11,977 bases of DNA from Chitinophaga pinensis (GTDB lineage Bacteria > Bacteroidota > Bacteroidia > Chitinophagales > Chitinophagaceae): the NCBI GenBank assembly GCA_943331145.2, contig CALQKL020000047.1, positions 1 to 11,977 on the forward strand, read 5' to 3'. Shown piece by piece: positions 4,985-11,977 of this stretch. The stretch's first letter is position 1. Each line of letters starts with the position of its first letter. Below the pieces are notes generated by a model. That model ran no database searches, was not told the origin of the DNA, and was given only the letters and a program-made list of their open reading frames with translations. The translations under genes were made by a program, and so were the position numbers.

Positions 4985-7162
4985 TTAAGGTTTGTTACCT
5001 TCTAATTTCACCAAATTATTTTGAGAAATCAATTTCTCAATAACATTAACCGATTCATTGATATAAATATCGTTCACCCTAAATTTCATCCATTGTTTAT
5101 TGTTATCAATTTTATCTTGCGCACTATTTATAGTAGCGGTATCTGAAGCAAGATTTTTAAACGCTAATGACTGTGAAAGTTTAGAGAGTTCATCTATTTC
5201 TTTAATTAAAGATTTAAATTCTTTTTGTTCTATTTTATATTGATTGATGTTTAAAGAATATGCTTTTTTAGACCTTAAATTTAATTGCTCAAGACTTTTT
5301 TTCAGTTTTGAAAACCGATCATTTTTTGCAAGTTCATTTTTCTCTTCTGTTATGATTGTAGTAAAATCATTATTTTCTTCATTATAAACTGCTTTTGGAA
5401 TTTCGTCCCAACCCAATGCGCTTGGTACATCTTTTTCACGATATTTTAAAAAGTCGTAACGATCAGGTAAAATCACATCTGGAACTACACCACGAAGCTG
5501 AGTAGCGCCTCCGTTTATTCTATAGAACTTTTGTAAGGTGATTTTTACATTTCCCAGATCTTCTGCATTTTTATCAGAGAGAATGGAAAGTTCTCCTTCA
5601 GGATTTAAAGAAATCATCCGTTGAACGGTACCTTTACCGTAAGTTGAATTTGCTCCAATGATGATGCCTCTTTTATAATCTTGAATTGCAGCTGCAAATA
5701 TTTCAGAAGCTGAAGCACTTGTGCCATCAACCATTACAGCCAATGGACCACTGTACTGTATTTTATCATCTTTATCTTTTAAAATATTAGGGGATTCATC
5801 ACGACCTTTAACTTGACAAACAGGACCGTTTTTGATAAATAATCCAGCCATTTGAACCACATCGTAAAGTGAACCACCACCATTACCACGCAAATCGAGT
5901 ATGATGCCAGACACGTTTTCCGCTTTTAATTTATCTATTTCTTTAGCGATGTCTACGGCACATCTTGCGCCATTGGGACGTTCAAAATCGGCATAGAATT
6001 CAGGAAGATAGATGTATCCGATTTTATTTTTACCATTAATAATTGCAGATTTCGCAAACGTATTATCTAATTTTACTTCATCTCGAATGATTTTAATAAC
6101 ATGGATGCTACCATCAATTCTTTTTACAGTTAAACGCACTTCAGATCCTTTACTTGAACCTCGGATGAGTTTAACAGCATCTGAAACCGAATATCCAGTT
6201 ACATCTACAGGAACCTCAGCACCTTGCGCTACTTTAATAATTTCATCATTTTCTTTTAATTCACCACCCTTCCAAGCTGGTCCACCAGAAACCAATGTGC
6301 CGATTTTAATGTGACCATCTTCTTCTTTTAATTGTGCCCCTATTCCATAAAAACGACCACTCATTGACTCGTTAAATTCTCTTGATGCAATAGGCGGATA
6401 ATAATTGGTATGTGGATCAATCGCAATTGTGATTGAATTTACAAAAATGCTAAACAATTCATCTTGTGTTTCGTTCGTGCTTTTTGTAGTATAATATCTG
6501 GTCATTTGCTTTTTCACTTGCTCCCTTGCCTCACGCTCCATTGTGGAATCCGCTTTTATCTTAAGGTCTTTTATCTCTTTATTGGCTTTGTTTTTTTCTT
6601 GATCTTCTTGAGCATCAACCAATTTAGACAGCACCGCATACTTCATACGCTTTCTCCAGATATCATAGCGATCATTTTCAGTTTTTGGAAAATCATTTTT
6701 TTCTGCATCTAATTGAATGCTGTCTGCTACATTAAAATTAAAAGGCGCATTAAGTAATGTAGGATATATCAATTCTACTTCTTTGATTCTTTTTTGATAT
6801 ACTTTATAAATTTCGTAGAAGGAAACTAGGCTAGCTCCGTTAATCTCATCATCGATTTTGTTTTCGTATTTTTTAAATGCTTCAATATCCGAAGCTAAAA
6901 ACACATTTTTTTCATCATCGAGTTCTTCAACAAAACTTTTCAGAATGGTTTTGCTAAACGCATCATCTATTGGTCTTGGTTTAAAATGCGCCTCTTTAAT
7001 AAGTACATTTAAATTTCTTAAAATTTTTTCATAGCGCTGTTTGGGATCTTCCTCATTTTTTCCTTGAGATTGAAACGTAAAAAAGACAGCTATAAAAGTC
7101 ATTAAGATAACAAGTGGTATATATTTTTTATTCTGCATAATAAAGATTGCAATTTTTTGCAT
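4985..7162 (-). CDS. prc: C-terminal processing (Tsp/Prc) peptidase, S41 family
   Basis: Periplasmic serine protease that trims or degrades envelope proteins from their C-terminus. The 725-residue protein has an N-terminal hydrophobic segment (about residues 14-33, signal peptide or anchor), an N-terminal Tsp domain with coiled-coil-like charged helices (about 40-240), a PDZ domain (about 265-350, with FYGIGAQL and GPAWKGGELKENDEII), then the S41 core. In the core the nucleophile is S484 in SASASEIF with the general base K510 in YGKGTVQ; D495 and Q514 match E. coli Prc D441 and Q459. A long charged C-terminal region (about 575-725) completes it. The start at 7162 is the longest; Met9 (7138) gives a cleaner signal peptide (MQNKKYIPLVILMTF) and may be the true start. 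It leads coaD on the same strand, and the tRNA-His terminator isolates it from upstream. Confidence 0.93.
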   Translation of the reverse strand: MQKIAIFIMQNKKYIPLVILMTFIAVFFTFQSQGKNEEDPKQRYEKILRNLNVLIKEAHFKPRPIDDAFSKTILKSFVEELDDEKNVFLASDIEAFKKYENKIDDEINGASLVSFYEIYKVYQKRIKEVELIYPTLLNAPFNFNVADSIQLDAEKNDFPKTENDRYDIWRKRMKYAVLSKLVDAQEDQEKNKANKEIKDLKIKADSTMEREAREQVKKQMTRYYTTKSTNETQDELFSIFVNSITIAIDPHTNYYPPIASREFNESMSGRFYGIGAQLKEEDGHIKIGTLVSGGPAWKGGELKENDEIIKVAQGAEVPVDVTGYSVSDAVKLIRGSSKGSEVRLTVKRIDGSIHVIKIIRDEVKLDNTFAKSAIINGKNKIGYIYLPEFYADFERPNGARCAVDIAKEIDKLKAENVSGIILDLRGNGGGSLYDVVQMAGLFIKNGPVCQVKGRDESPNILKDKDDKIQYSGPLAVMVDGTSASASEIFAAAIQDYKRGIIIGANSTYGKGTVQRMISLNPEGELSILSDKNAEDLGNVKITLQKFYRINGGATQLRGVVPDVILPDRYDFLKYREKDVPSALGWDEIPKAVYNEENNDFTTIITEEKNELAKNDRFSKLKKSLEQLNLRSKKAYSLNINQYKIEQKEFKSLIKEIDELSKLSQSLAFKNLASDTATINSAQDKIDNNKQWMKFRVNDIYINESVNVIEKLISQNNLVKLEGNKP

Positions 7163-7253
7163 GTTGTAAAAATAACGGAAAAATCAATCAATGTTAAAGT
7201 GAAAACGAAACAAATGGAATAATGTTTTGTTAAAGGGGAATATATAAAAAAGC

Positions 7254-7281
7254 AAAAAAAAAATCTCCTTTTCAGGAGATT
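7254..7281 (-). terminator. Intrinsic terminator of tRNA-His
   Basis: A perfect 8-bp stem (7262-7269 with 7274-7281) has a GAAA tetraloop on the minus strand and is followed by eight U (7261-7254), then GC and a second U run. It begins 10 nt after the tRNA 3' end. It should separate the tRNA from the downstream protease gene. Confidence 0.8.
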
Positions 7282-7290
7282 CAATTTTGT

Positions 7291-7368
7291 TGGGGTGGAT
7301 GATGGGGCTCGAACCCACGACCCCCAGAATCACAATCTGGTGCTCTAACCAGCTGAGCTACAACCACC
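7291..7368 (-). tRNA. tRNA-His (GTG anticodon)
   Basis: The minus strand folds as a full cloverleaf: acceptor GTGGTTG/CATCCAC, D stem GCTC/GAGC, anticodon stem CCAGA/TCTGG with loop TTGTGAT (anticodon GTG, histidine), 5-nt variable loop, T stem GTGGG/CCCAT with loop TTCGAGC. G-1 (base 7368) faces discriminator C73 (7294), the histidine identity pair, and CCA is encoded (7293-7291). The acceptor stem has one non-pair, U5 (7363) against U68 (7299). Everything else, including promoter and terminator, looks intact, so it is probably functional. Confidence 0.96.
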
Positions 7369-7380
7369 ATTTTAGTTGTG

Positions 7381-7411
7381 CAAAAGTAAAGGAAATCATT
7401 TCTTAAACAAA
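7381..7411 (-). promoter_or_regulatory. Promoter of tRNA-His, TTTG-N19-TACTTTTG
   Basis: On the minus strand TTTG (7411-7408) and TACTTTTG (7388-7381) are exactly 19 nt apart, a perfect Bacteroidota housekeeping promoter. The -7 box ends 13 nt before the tRNA 5' base, fitting a short 5' leader removed by RNase P. It lies in the 67-nt gap after the response-regulator gene. Confidence 0.75.
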
Positions 7412-7435
7412 AGAAAATTTTGGACTTTTTTGATT

Positions 7436-8182
7436 TTATTGAAATAGATTTAAAAAATCGCTACGTCTTCTGGTTGCAACTTCTATTTCAGTACCGTCTT
7501 CCATCGTAACAGAACCTCCCCTACCTTTATTGTATCGTAAGATTCGATTGATGTTTACCAAATGAGAATTATGTATTCTAAAAAAATGAGTTTTAGGTAA
7601 AATGGCTTCATATTCTTTGATATTTTTTGATGCCATAATTTTTTCTTTTTTGCCTACATATATTATGGTGTAAGAGCCATTTGCTTCGCATCTAACGATA
7701 TCATGTAGCAAAATAAATACAAATCCGCCTGTTGTTGGAACCGCAATTTTTTGACTGAGTGAGGTTTGAACATTTTTAATATTAGTCATTAATAAATCCA
7801 ACTGCTGCTTCATGTATTTTGCCGTTATTTTTTTAATGGCTTTTTCTGAAGCTTTTTTAAGCTCTTGAATGTTTACAGGCTTTAAAATATAATCTAATGC
7901 AGAATATTTTATTGCTTTAAAACTATGCGATTCATGTTTGGTGATAAAGATTACTTCAAAATCAAAAGGCATTAATTTATCCAACAAATCAAATCCTGTA
8001 CCGCTAGGCATAACAATATCAAGCAAAATCAAATCTGGTTTTAACTCCTTTATTAAAGAATAACCCGCCTGTATATCATAAGCTTCTCCAATCAATTCAA
8101 TTTGAGGGCAATGTTGATTTACAATTTTTTTTATTTCAGCGACTTGCTTTAAGTCGTCTTCAATTATTATGGTATTAAACAT
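7436..8182 (-). CDS. LytTR-family response regulator (receiver + LytTR DNA-binding)
   Basis: Two-domain transcription regulator of 248 residues, the usual size. The receiver domain (about 1-120) has the acidic pair D9/D10 (IIIEDD), phosphoacceptor D55 in LILLDIVMPSGTG, T81 and the K101-P pair. The LytTR domain (about 145-248) ends with the typical IHNSHLVNINRI (203-214), a basic RYNKGRGG patch and TRRRS. Phosphorylation would control DNA binding at promoter repeats. No sensor kinase adjoins it: the gene to the right is a membrane protein on the other strand and a tRNA follows on the left, so the partner is elsewhere. ATG at 8182 begins the conserved beta-1 strand. No terminator was found before the tRNA promoter. 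Confidence 0.92.
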   Translation of the reverse strand: MFNTIIIEDDLKQVAEIKKIVNQHCPQIELIGEAYDIQAGYSLIKELKPDLILLDIVMPSGTGFDLLDKLMPFDFEVIFITKHESHSFKAIKYSALDYILKPVNIQELKKASEKAIKKITAKYMKQQLDLLMTNIKNVQTSLSQKIAVPTTGGFVFILLHDIVRCEANGSYTIIYVGKKEKIMASKNIKEYEAILPKTHFFRIHNSHLVNINRILRYNKGRGGSVTMEDGTEIEVATRRRSDFLNLFQ

Positions 8183-8300
8183 TTAAACGATTTAGTTTCA
8201 TTAAAATTCATTAATCAAAAAGCCGTATTTCAAAAACAATAACATCCTATTCATAAATTCTTGCAAAGAACAAATTTTTTATCATATATTTTTTTACAAT

Positions 8301-8339
8301 TGATTAATGCGTTTATTTATTGATTTTTCGTGTTAATCA
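8301..8339. repeat. Imperfect 11-bp inverted repeat
   Basis: Bases 8301-8311 and 8329-8339 are inverted (9 of 11 positions as DNA; the two mismatches are G-U pairs if transcribed from the plus strand), with a 17-nt loop. It lies about 120 nt upstream of the response-regulator start. It is A+T-rich, so chance is possible. Confidence 0.3.
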
Positions 8340-8498
8340 TTAAGAAATTTGGTTTTTAAAATCACACAATCGAACTGCATTGAACTTAAATTTAATTTTA
8401 TAGACTTAATTTTTAATCAAAAAAAATGGCATAGTTGTTCAAATTTCAATTCCTTTTTTTTACATTTTTAACTCCCAAAAACACCTTTATCCCCCTCT

Positions 8499-8536
8499 AA
8501 TTTGAAAATAATGTCCTATTGAAATTATTTCAAATT
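8499..8536. repeat. Inverted repeat with one bulge; contains a 15-bp palindrome
   Basis: AATTTGAAAATAAT (8499-8512) pairs with ATTATTTCAAATT (8524-8536): 13 bp with a single-base bulge and an 11-nt loop. Overlapping it, 8519-8533 is a perfect 7+1+7 palindrome, TTGAAAT-T-ATTTCAA. It lies in the divergent region between the LytTR regulator and the yfhO-like gene and could be an operator. Low sequence complexity weakens the case. Confidence 0.35.
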
Positions 8537-8749
8537 GATAGCTATTTCATACACAAGTTTTATCTTGATAAGAAATTACCATACGAATTAACCTCAATAA
8601 AAATGAGGATAATTTTCAGTAAAAATTAAAAGGTTGAGTTTGGTTGTTGGAGTTTCTATGTTTTCGTTAAAACCTACGAATGCAGTTTCTAACTTATTTA
8701 ATGCAATATAGATTTTTTATCTTTAATTTGCCTACTTAATTTTTCAATC

Positions 8750-11374
8750 ATGAATAGGATATCATTTAAATCTATTTTACCGCATATTATTGCTTTTGCA
8801 ATTTTCTTATTAACGACTTTAATTTTTTGCAAGCCTGCTATTGAATCGGGGGTTGTATTGAAACAAGGTGACGTTACCAGTTGGCAAGGAATGAGTCATC
8901 AATCTATTGAATATGCTGAAAAAAATGGCCACTTTCCACTGTGGACGGTAAGTATGTTTAGCGGAATGCCCAGTTATCAAATTGCTATGAAAGGCCCTTG
9001 GTCGCCAGTTTCTATTTTTGATAAAATTACGCAGTTTGGATTGCCTCAACCTTTTAACTTTTTTTTCCTTGCTTGTATATCTTTCTATTTTATGTGCATT
9101 TGTTTGGGCATAACTCCATTTGCTGCAATTATAGGTTCTTTGGCTTTTGCATTTAGTAGCTATAACCCAATTATTGTAACAGCAGGACATAATACCAAGA
9201 TGCTCGCTTTAGCTTATGCACCTGCGGTTATTGGTGCTGTTGTTTTAATTTTCAATAAAAAATATCTTTGGGGTTTTGCGCTTGCTGCCTTATTTACAGC
9301 ACTCGAAATAGCACAAGGGCATCAGCAAATCAGTTATTATTTATTCCTGGTTTTGGGCATCATGGGTATTTCTTATCTTATACACTTTTTAAAAAATCGC
9401 GAAACCAAACATGCGTTTAGAAGCATCGGTTTAATATTAATAGCCGGATTAATTGGTGTCGCATCAAATGCATTGATTTTGATGACCACATATGATTATG
9501 CCAAAGATTCGAAACGTGGCGGTCAATTGGTGATGGATCAAAAATCAAATTCAAAAGATAAAATTTCTGGGGAGAAAACGACAGGCTTAAGCAAGGATTA
9601 TGCATTTATGTGGAGTTACGGTATCTCAGAAACTTGGAGTTTAATGTTCCCTGGTGTAATGGGTTTTGGCTCACACCAAGCAGAAAGAGATGGAGATGTG
9701 TATATTTTTCCGAAAATAAAAGATAATGGACCGCTTGTAAATTACATGACGGAAAATCTGCCACAACTTCCTGCGGATCAAGTAGCTTCACAAATGAATG
9801 GTGCTATTTATTGGGGCGATCAGCCGTTTACAAATGGACCTGTTTATTTAGGTGCTATCATTTGTTTTTTATTTTTATTTGGCATGTTTTATTTAGATGG
9901 CAAACACAAATGGTGGATTTTGACCGCTTCAATTTTAGCGATTATGCTTTCATGGGGAGATAACTTTAAATCGTTTAATTATTTCATGTTCGATTATTTC
10001 CCACTTTATAATAAATTCAGGGTTCCAACCATGATATTGGTTATACCACAGTTATTGTTTCCAATCATGGCTTCGCTTGTACTCAATAAACTTATCAATA
10101 AGCAAGAGGAAACAGATTGGAAAAAATTCAAACTTGCTGCCATTGCAACAGCTGTAGTTTTTGGATTGATTGGTTTCTTTTATTCAACAAGTGATTTTAG
10201 CAAAGAAAATACAGAAAGAACTTTTGCTTTCAATAATATTCTTAAATCCAATAGTCCAAACATGCAAGTTCAAATGCAGGAATTGGATCAGAAATTCAAG
10301 CCAAGTATCGACAATCAAATTTACGAAGCAATGGTTAGTAATATCGGCAGAGATGCAAGTGCTGGCGATCCTACAATAGCGGCTCGTTCGTTTGTATCAG
10401 CTTTGCATAAGGAACGTGCTTCATTCTTATATGACGACATCATTCGTTCGCTTATTTTAGTGGCATTGGCAATGGCTTTAATAGCTATGTTTATAAAAAA
10501 GAAAATCAACGCCATGATTATGATTGTAGGGATAACCATTTTGTCTACTGCTGATTTATTACAATTTGGCATGAATTACCTTAATGATAAAAGCTTCGAA
10601 GCAAAAGCAGATGCAGAAGCCAATTCATTTCCATTAACACCTGCAGACCAACAAATCCTTGCAGATAAAGATCCGAATTACAGAGTGTTTAATACGTCGA
10701 GTATGGAAGAAGCCAAAACTTCTTATTATCACAAATCAATTGGAGGATACCATCCGGCGAAATTGGGTATTTATGATGATTTAATTGCTTACCAATTTAA
10801 AGGTAATATCAATATGTCTGTTGTAAATATGCTTAATGCAAAATATTTTATTCAACAACAAGAAAATGGAAAAATTGCGCAACAAAACCCAGGGGCTTTA
10901 GGAAATGTTTGGTTTGTAGAAGGTGTTCAATATGTAAAAGGACCAGCGAATGAAATGCGTGCATTGGATAATTTTAATCCAAAAGATACTGCGATTGTGG
11001 ATGAAAGTTTTAAAAATACAGTTGGAAATTTCAGTGCACCAGATAGCTTAGCTTCTATTAAGCAAACCAGTTTCGATAATGATGCCATTACTTATGAATC
11101 TAATTCTAGTACAAGTAATATTGCGGTTTTTAGTGAGGTTTTTTACAAAGATTGGTTTGCTTATGTAGACGGAAAGAAAACGCCTTATTTCAAAACGAAT
11201 TATGTATTGCGTGGGTTAAACGTTCCATCAGGTAAGCACAAAATTGAATTTAAATTTGAGCCCGCAGTTTATTTCTTAGGCAGCAAAATCAATGCAATTG
11301 CGTCATGGTTGGTGCTTATCATTTTGTTGGCTGCAATTGGTTTAGCATTTAAAAAGAATAAGGAAGTTGTATAG
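8750..11374 (+). CDS. YfhO-family multi-pass membrane protein (putative GT-C glycosyltransferase)
   Basis: An 874-residue integral inner-membrane protein. Hydrophobic segments lie near residues 10-30, 103-120, 122-140, 152-168, 172-187, 194-214, 224-246, 364-382, 388-402, 426-447, 461-479, 565-582, 587-603 and 846-866. Typical family stretches are a first outer loop with KQGDVTSWQ (D41 could be the GT-C acidic residue), MFSGMPSYQ (69-77), AQGHQQISYY (188-197), FRVPTM (423-428) and a soluble C-terminal beta-rich domain ending FYKDWFAYVDGKKTPY and PSGKHKIEFKFEP. Bacillus/Listeria relatives transfer sugars from a lipid carrier to envelope polymers; the role in Bacteroidota is not established. 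ATG at 8750 precedes the first membrane helix. A glycosyltransferase starts 9 nt after its stop, so the pair is an operon and may act in one glycan pathway. Confidence 0.87.
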   Translation: MNRISFKSILPHIIAFAIFLLTTLIFCKPAIESGVVLKQGDVTSWQGMSHQSIEYAEKNGHFPLWTVSMFSGMPSYQIAMKGPWSPVSIFDKITQFGLPQPFNFFFLACISFYFMCICLGITPFAAIIGSLAFAFSSYNPIIVTAGHNTKMLALAYAPAVIGAVVLIFNKKYLWGFALAALFTALEIAQGHQQISYYLFLVLGIMGISYLIHFLKNRETKHAFRSIGLILIAGLIGVASNALILMTTYDYAKDSKRGGQLVMDQKSNSKDKISGEKTTGLSKDYAFMWSYGISETWSLMFPGVMGFGSHQAERDGDVYIFPKIKDNGPLVNYMTENLPQLPADQVASQMNGAIYWGDQPFTNGPVYLGAIICFLFLFGMFYLDGKHKWWILTASILAIMLSWGDNFKSFNYFMFDYFPLYNKFRVPTMILVIPQLLFPIMASLVLNKLINKQEETDWKKFKLAAIATAVVFGLIGFFYSTSDFSKENTERTFAFNNILKSNSPNMQVQMQELDQKFKPSIDNQIYEAMVSNIGRDASAGDPTIAARSFVSALHKERASFLYDDIIRSLILVALAMALIAMFIKKKINAMIMIVGITILSTADLLQFGMNYLNDKSFEAKADAEANSFPLTPADQQILADKDPNYRVFNTSSMEEAKTSYYHKSIGGYHPAKLGIYDDLIAYQFKGNINMSVVNMLNAKYFIQQQENGKIAQQNPGALGNVWFVEGVQYVKGPANEMRALDNFNPKDTAIVDESFKNTVGNFSAPDSLASIKQTSFDNDAITYESNSSTSNIAVFSEVFYKDWFAYVDGKKTPYFKTNYVLRGLNVPSGKHKIEFKFEPAVYFLGSKINAIASWLVLIILLAAIGLAFKKNKEVV

Positions 11375-11383
11375 TTTTATTAA

Positions 11384-11977
11384 TTGAATAATATCAACAC
11401 AAATCTTACACATATTATAGCCATTGCGCCTTACAACATTTTTCCGGCAAAAATGGGCGGACAAAAAGGCATTGCCTGTTTTTATGCAGCTTTTTCTAAG
11501 TGTGTGGATGTTACCTTGGTTTCGGTTAAAAGCAATACAAACCCAGCAGATTTCTCGGGTACGTTTATGCCTGTAATGCCCAATGCCAAACATCGTTATT
11601 TCAACCCTTTTGGCGTTTTTTCATTTTTGAAAATCATCCGTAAGCAACAAGCAACGCATCTTGTGTTGGAGCATCCTTATTTGGGTTGGTTGGGTTTTTT
11701 ATTAAAAAAAATTACAGGTGTTAAACTGATCATTCATTCACATAACATTGAAAGTTTACGATTTAAAAGTATGGGTAAATGGTGGTGGAAAATGTTGTGG
11801 CATTATGAAAAATGGACACATCGTCAAGCAGACATTAATTTTTTCATCACGGATGAAGATCAACAATTTGCTATTAAACAATTCAATTTAAACCCTTCGA
11901 AATGTCATACCATAACCTATGGTTTTGATTTTGGCAAGGCGCCTGGAAATGAAGAAAAATCAATTGCAAAAACGGCG
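11384..11977 (+). CDS. GT4-like glycosyltransferase, N-terminal part (TTG start), cut by window edge
   Basis: An open frame of 198 codons reaches the right edge. It shows the N-terminal Rossmann half of a GT-B glycosyltransferase: a first beta strand HIIAIAPYN, the glycine loop AKMGGQKG (22-29), THLVLEHPYLGWLG (91-104) and the family's KLIIHSHNIESLR (114-126), followed by ADINFFITDED and an ITYGFDF strand. These suit a GT4-type enzyme transferring sugars from nucleotide-sugars on the cytoplasmic face. The nucleotide-sugar-binding C-terminal half is outside the window. An in-frame TAA directly precedes TTG at 11384, and the first ATG falls inside the glycine loop (residue 24), so TTG at 11384 is the best start. 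It begins 9 nt after the yfhO-like stop, implying cotranscription and a joint role in surface glycan synthesis. Confidence 0.85.
   Translation, partial: MNNINTNLTHIIAIAPYNIFPAKMGGQKGIACFYAAFSKCVDVTLVSVKSNTNPADFSGTFMPVMPNAKHRYFNPFGVFSFLKIIRKQQATHLVLEHPYLGWLGFLLKKITGVKLIIHSHNIESLRFKSMGKWWWKMLWHYEKWTHRQADINFFITDEDQQFAIKQFNLNPSKCHTITYGFDFGKAPGNEEKSIAKTA

Larger units (their letters stand above)
8183..8749. other. Divergent A+T-rich intergenic region, 567 nt
   Basis: No ORF or RNA gene is visible between the response regulator and the divergent yfhO-like gene. It contains two inverted repeats (8301-8339 and 8499-8536, listed separately), a small 5-bp hairpin CCTCA/TGAGG (8592-8608), and an imperfect -7 element (TTAATTTG, 8723-8730) 19 nt before the yfhO-like ATG. 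No perfect TTTG-N19-TAnnTTTG promoter was found for either gene. The length is unusual for this otherwise compact window and leaves room for regulation of both genes. Confidence 0.5.

Noticed and set aside
7102..7284. 60-codon minus-strand ORF across the start of the protease gene
   Set aside because: It overlaps the protease signal peptide in another frame and runs through the tRNA terminator hairpin.
8819..9190. 123-codon minus-strand ORF opposite the yfhO-like gene
   Set aside because: It is antisense to a clear membrane-protein gene, has no recognisable motif and no promoter; it is a shadow of codon usage.
11342..11593. 83-codon minus-strand ORF at the yfhO-like/glycosyltransferase junction
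   Set aside because: It overlaps the strongly supported glycosyltransferase frame and shows no protein-like motif.

Overview
The window looks like chromosomal DNA from a member of the Bacteroidota, in the broad Chitinophagales/Sphingobacteriales/Flavobacteriales range; I cannot place it more precisely. Four things point there. The DNA is A+T-rich. Start codons lack upstream Shine-Dalgarno sequences. Promoters have the Bacteroidota form TTTG-N19-TAnnTTTG, which can be read upstream of tRNA-His and in one orphan locus. The gene set is also typical: a large periplasmic C-terminal processing peptidase, a LytTR regulator, a YfhO-type membrane protein, and pyrE, a Nudix gene and coaD close together.

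Layout, left to right. A XerD-type tyrosine recombinase (minus strand) runs off the left edge and lacks only about its last 18 residues. A small 8-cysteine YkgJ-type protein is divergent from it. Next comes a 1.1-kb stretch with no conventional gene (1456-2568). It holds a candidate structured RNA on the minus strand with its own consensus promoter and terminator, a micro-ORF with an unusually strong Shine-Dalgarno sequence, a perfect 10-bp inverted repeat, an extremely A+T-rich block (about 10% G+C over 240 nt) and a 34-codon ORF. A LEA14/WHy-like lipoprotein (plus) then converges with pyrE (minus), with a bidirectional hairpin terminator between them. A Nudix hydrolase (plus) is divergent from pyrE and overlaps the end of coaD (minus) by 4 nt. 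coaD lies just downstream of a Tsp/Prc-family protease, probably in one operon. A tRNA-His gene with a clear promoter and terminator comes next on the minus strand. Beyond it are an orphan LytTR response regulator (minus) and a 567-nt A+T-rich intergenic region. At the right end a YfhO-family multi-pass membrane protein and a GT4-like glycosyltransferase (cut by the right edge) form a plus-strand operon that probably serves surface glycan assembly.

Most of the window is housekeeping: pyrimidine salvage/synthesis (pyrE), CoA synthesis (coaD), envelope proteolysis (Prc), chromosome dimer resolution (XerD) and translation (tRNA-His). The least explained part is 1456-2568. The promoter inferred for the orphan RNA has the same boxes and the same 19-nt spacing as the tRNA-His promoter in this window, so the consensus has an internal check. 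Smaller points of interest are a U5-U68 mismatch in the tRNA-His acceptor stem, a likely leaderless pyrE mRNA, and TTG starts for coaD and the glycosyltransferase. No insertion sequence, CRISPR array, prophage or rRNA is visible.
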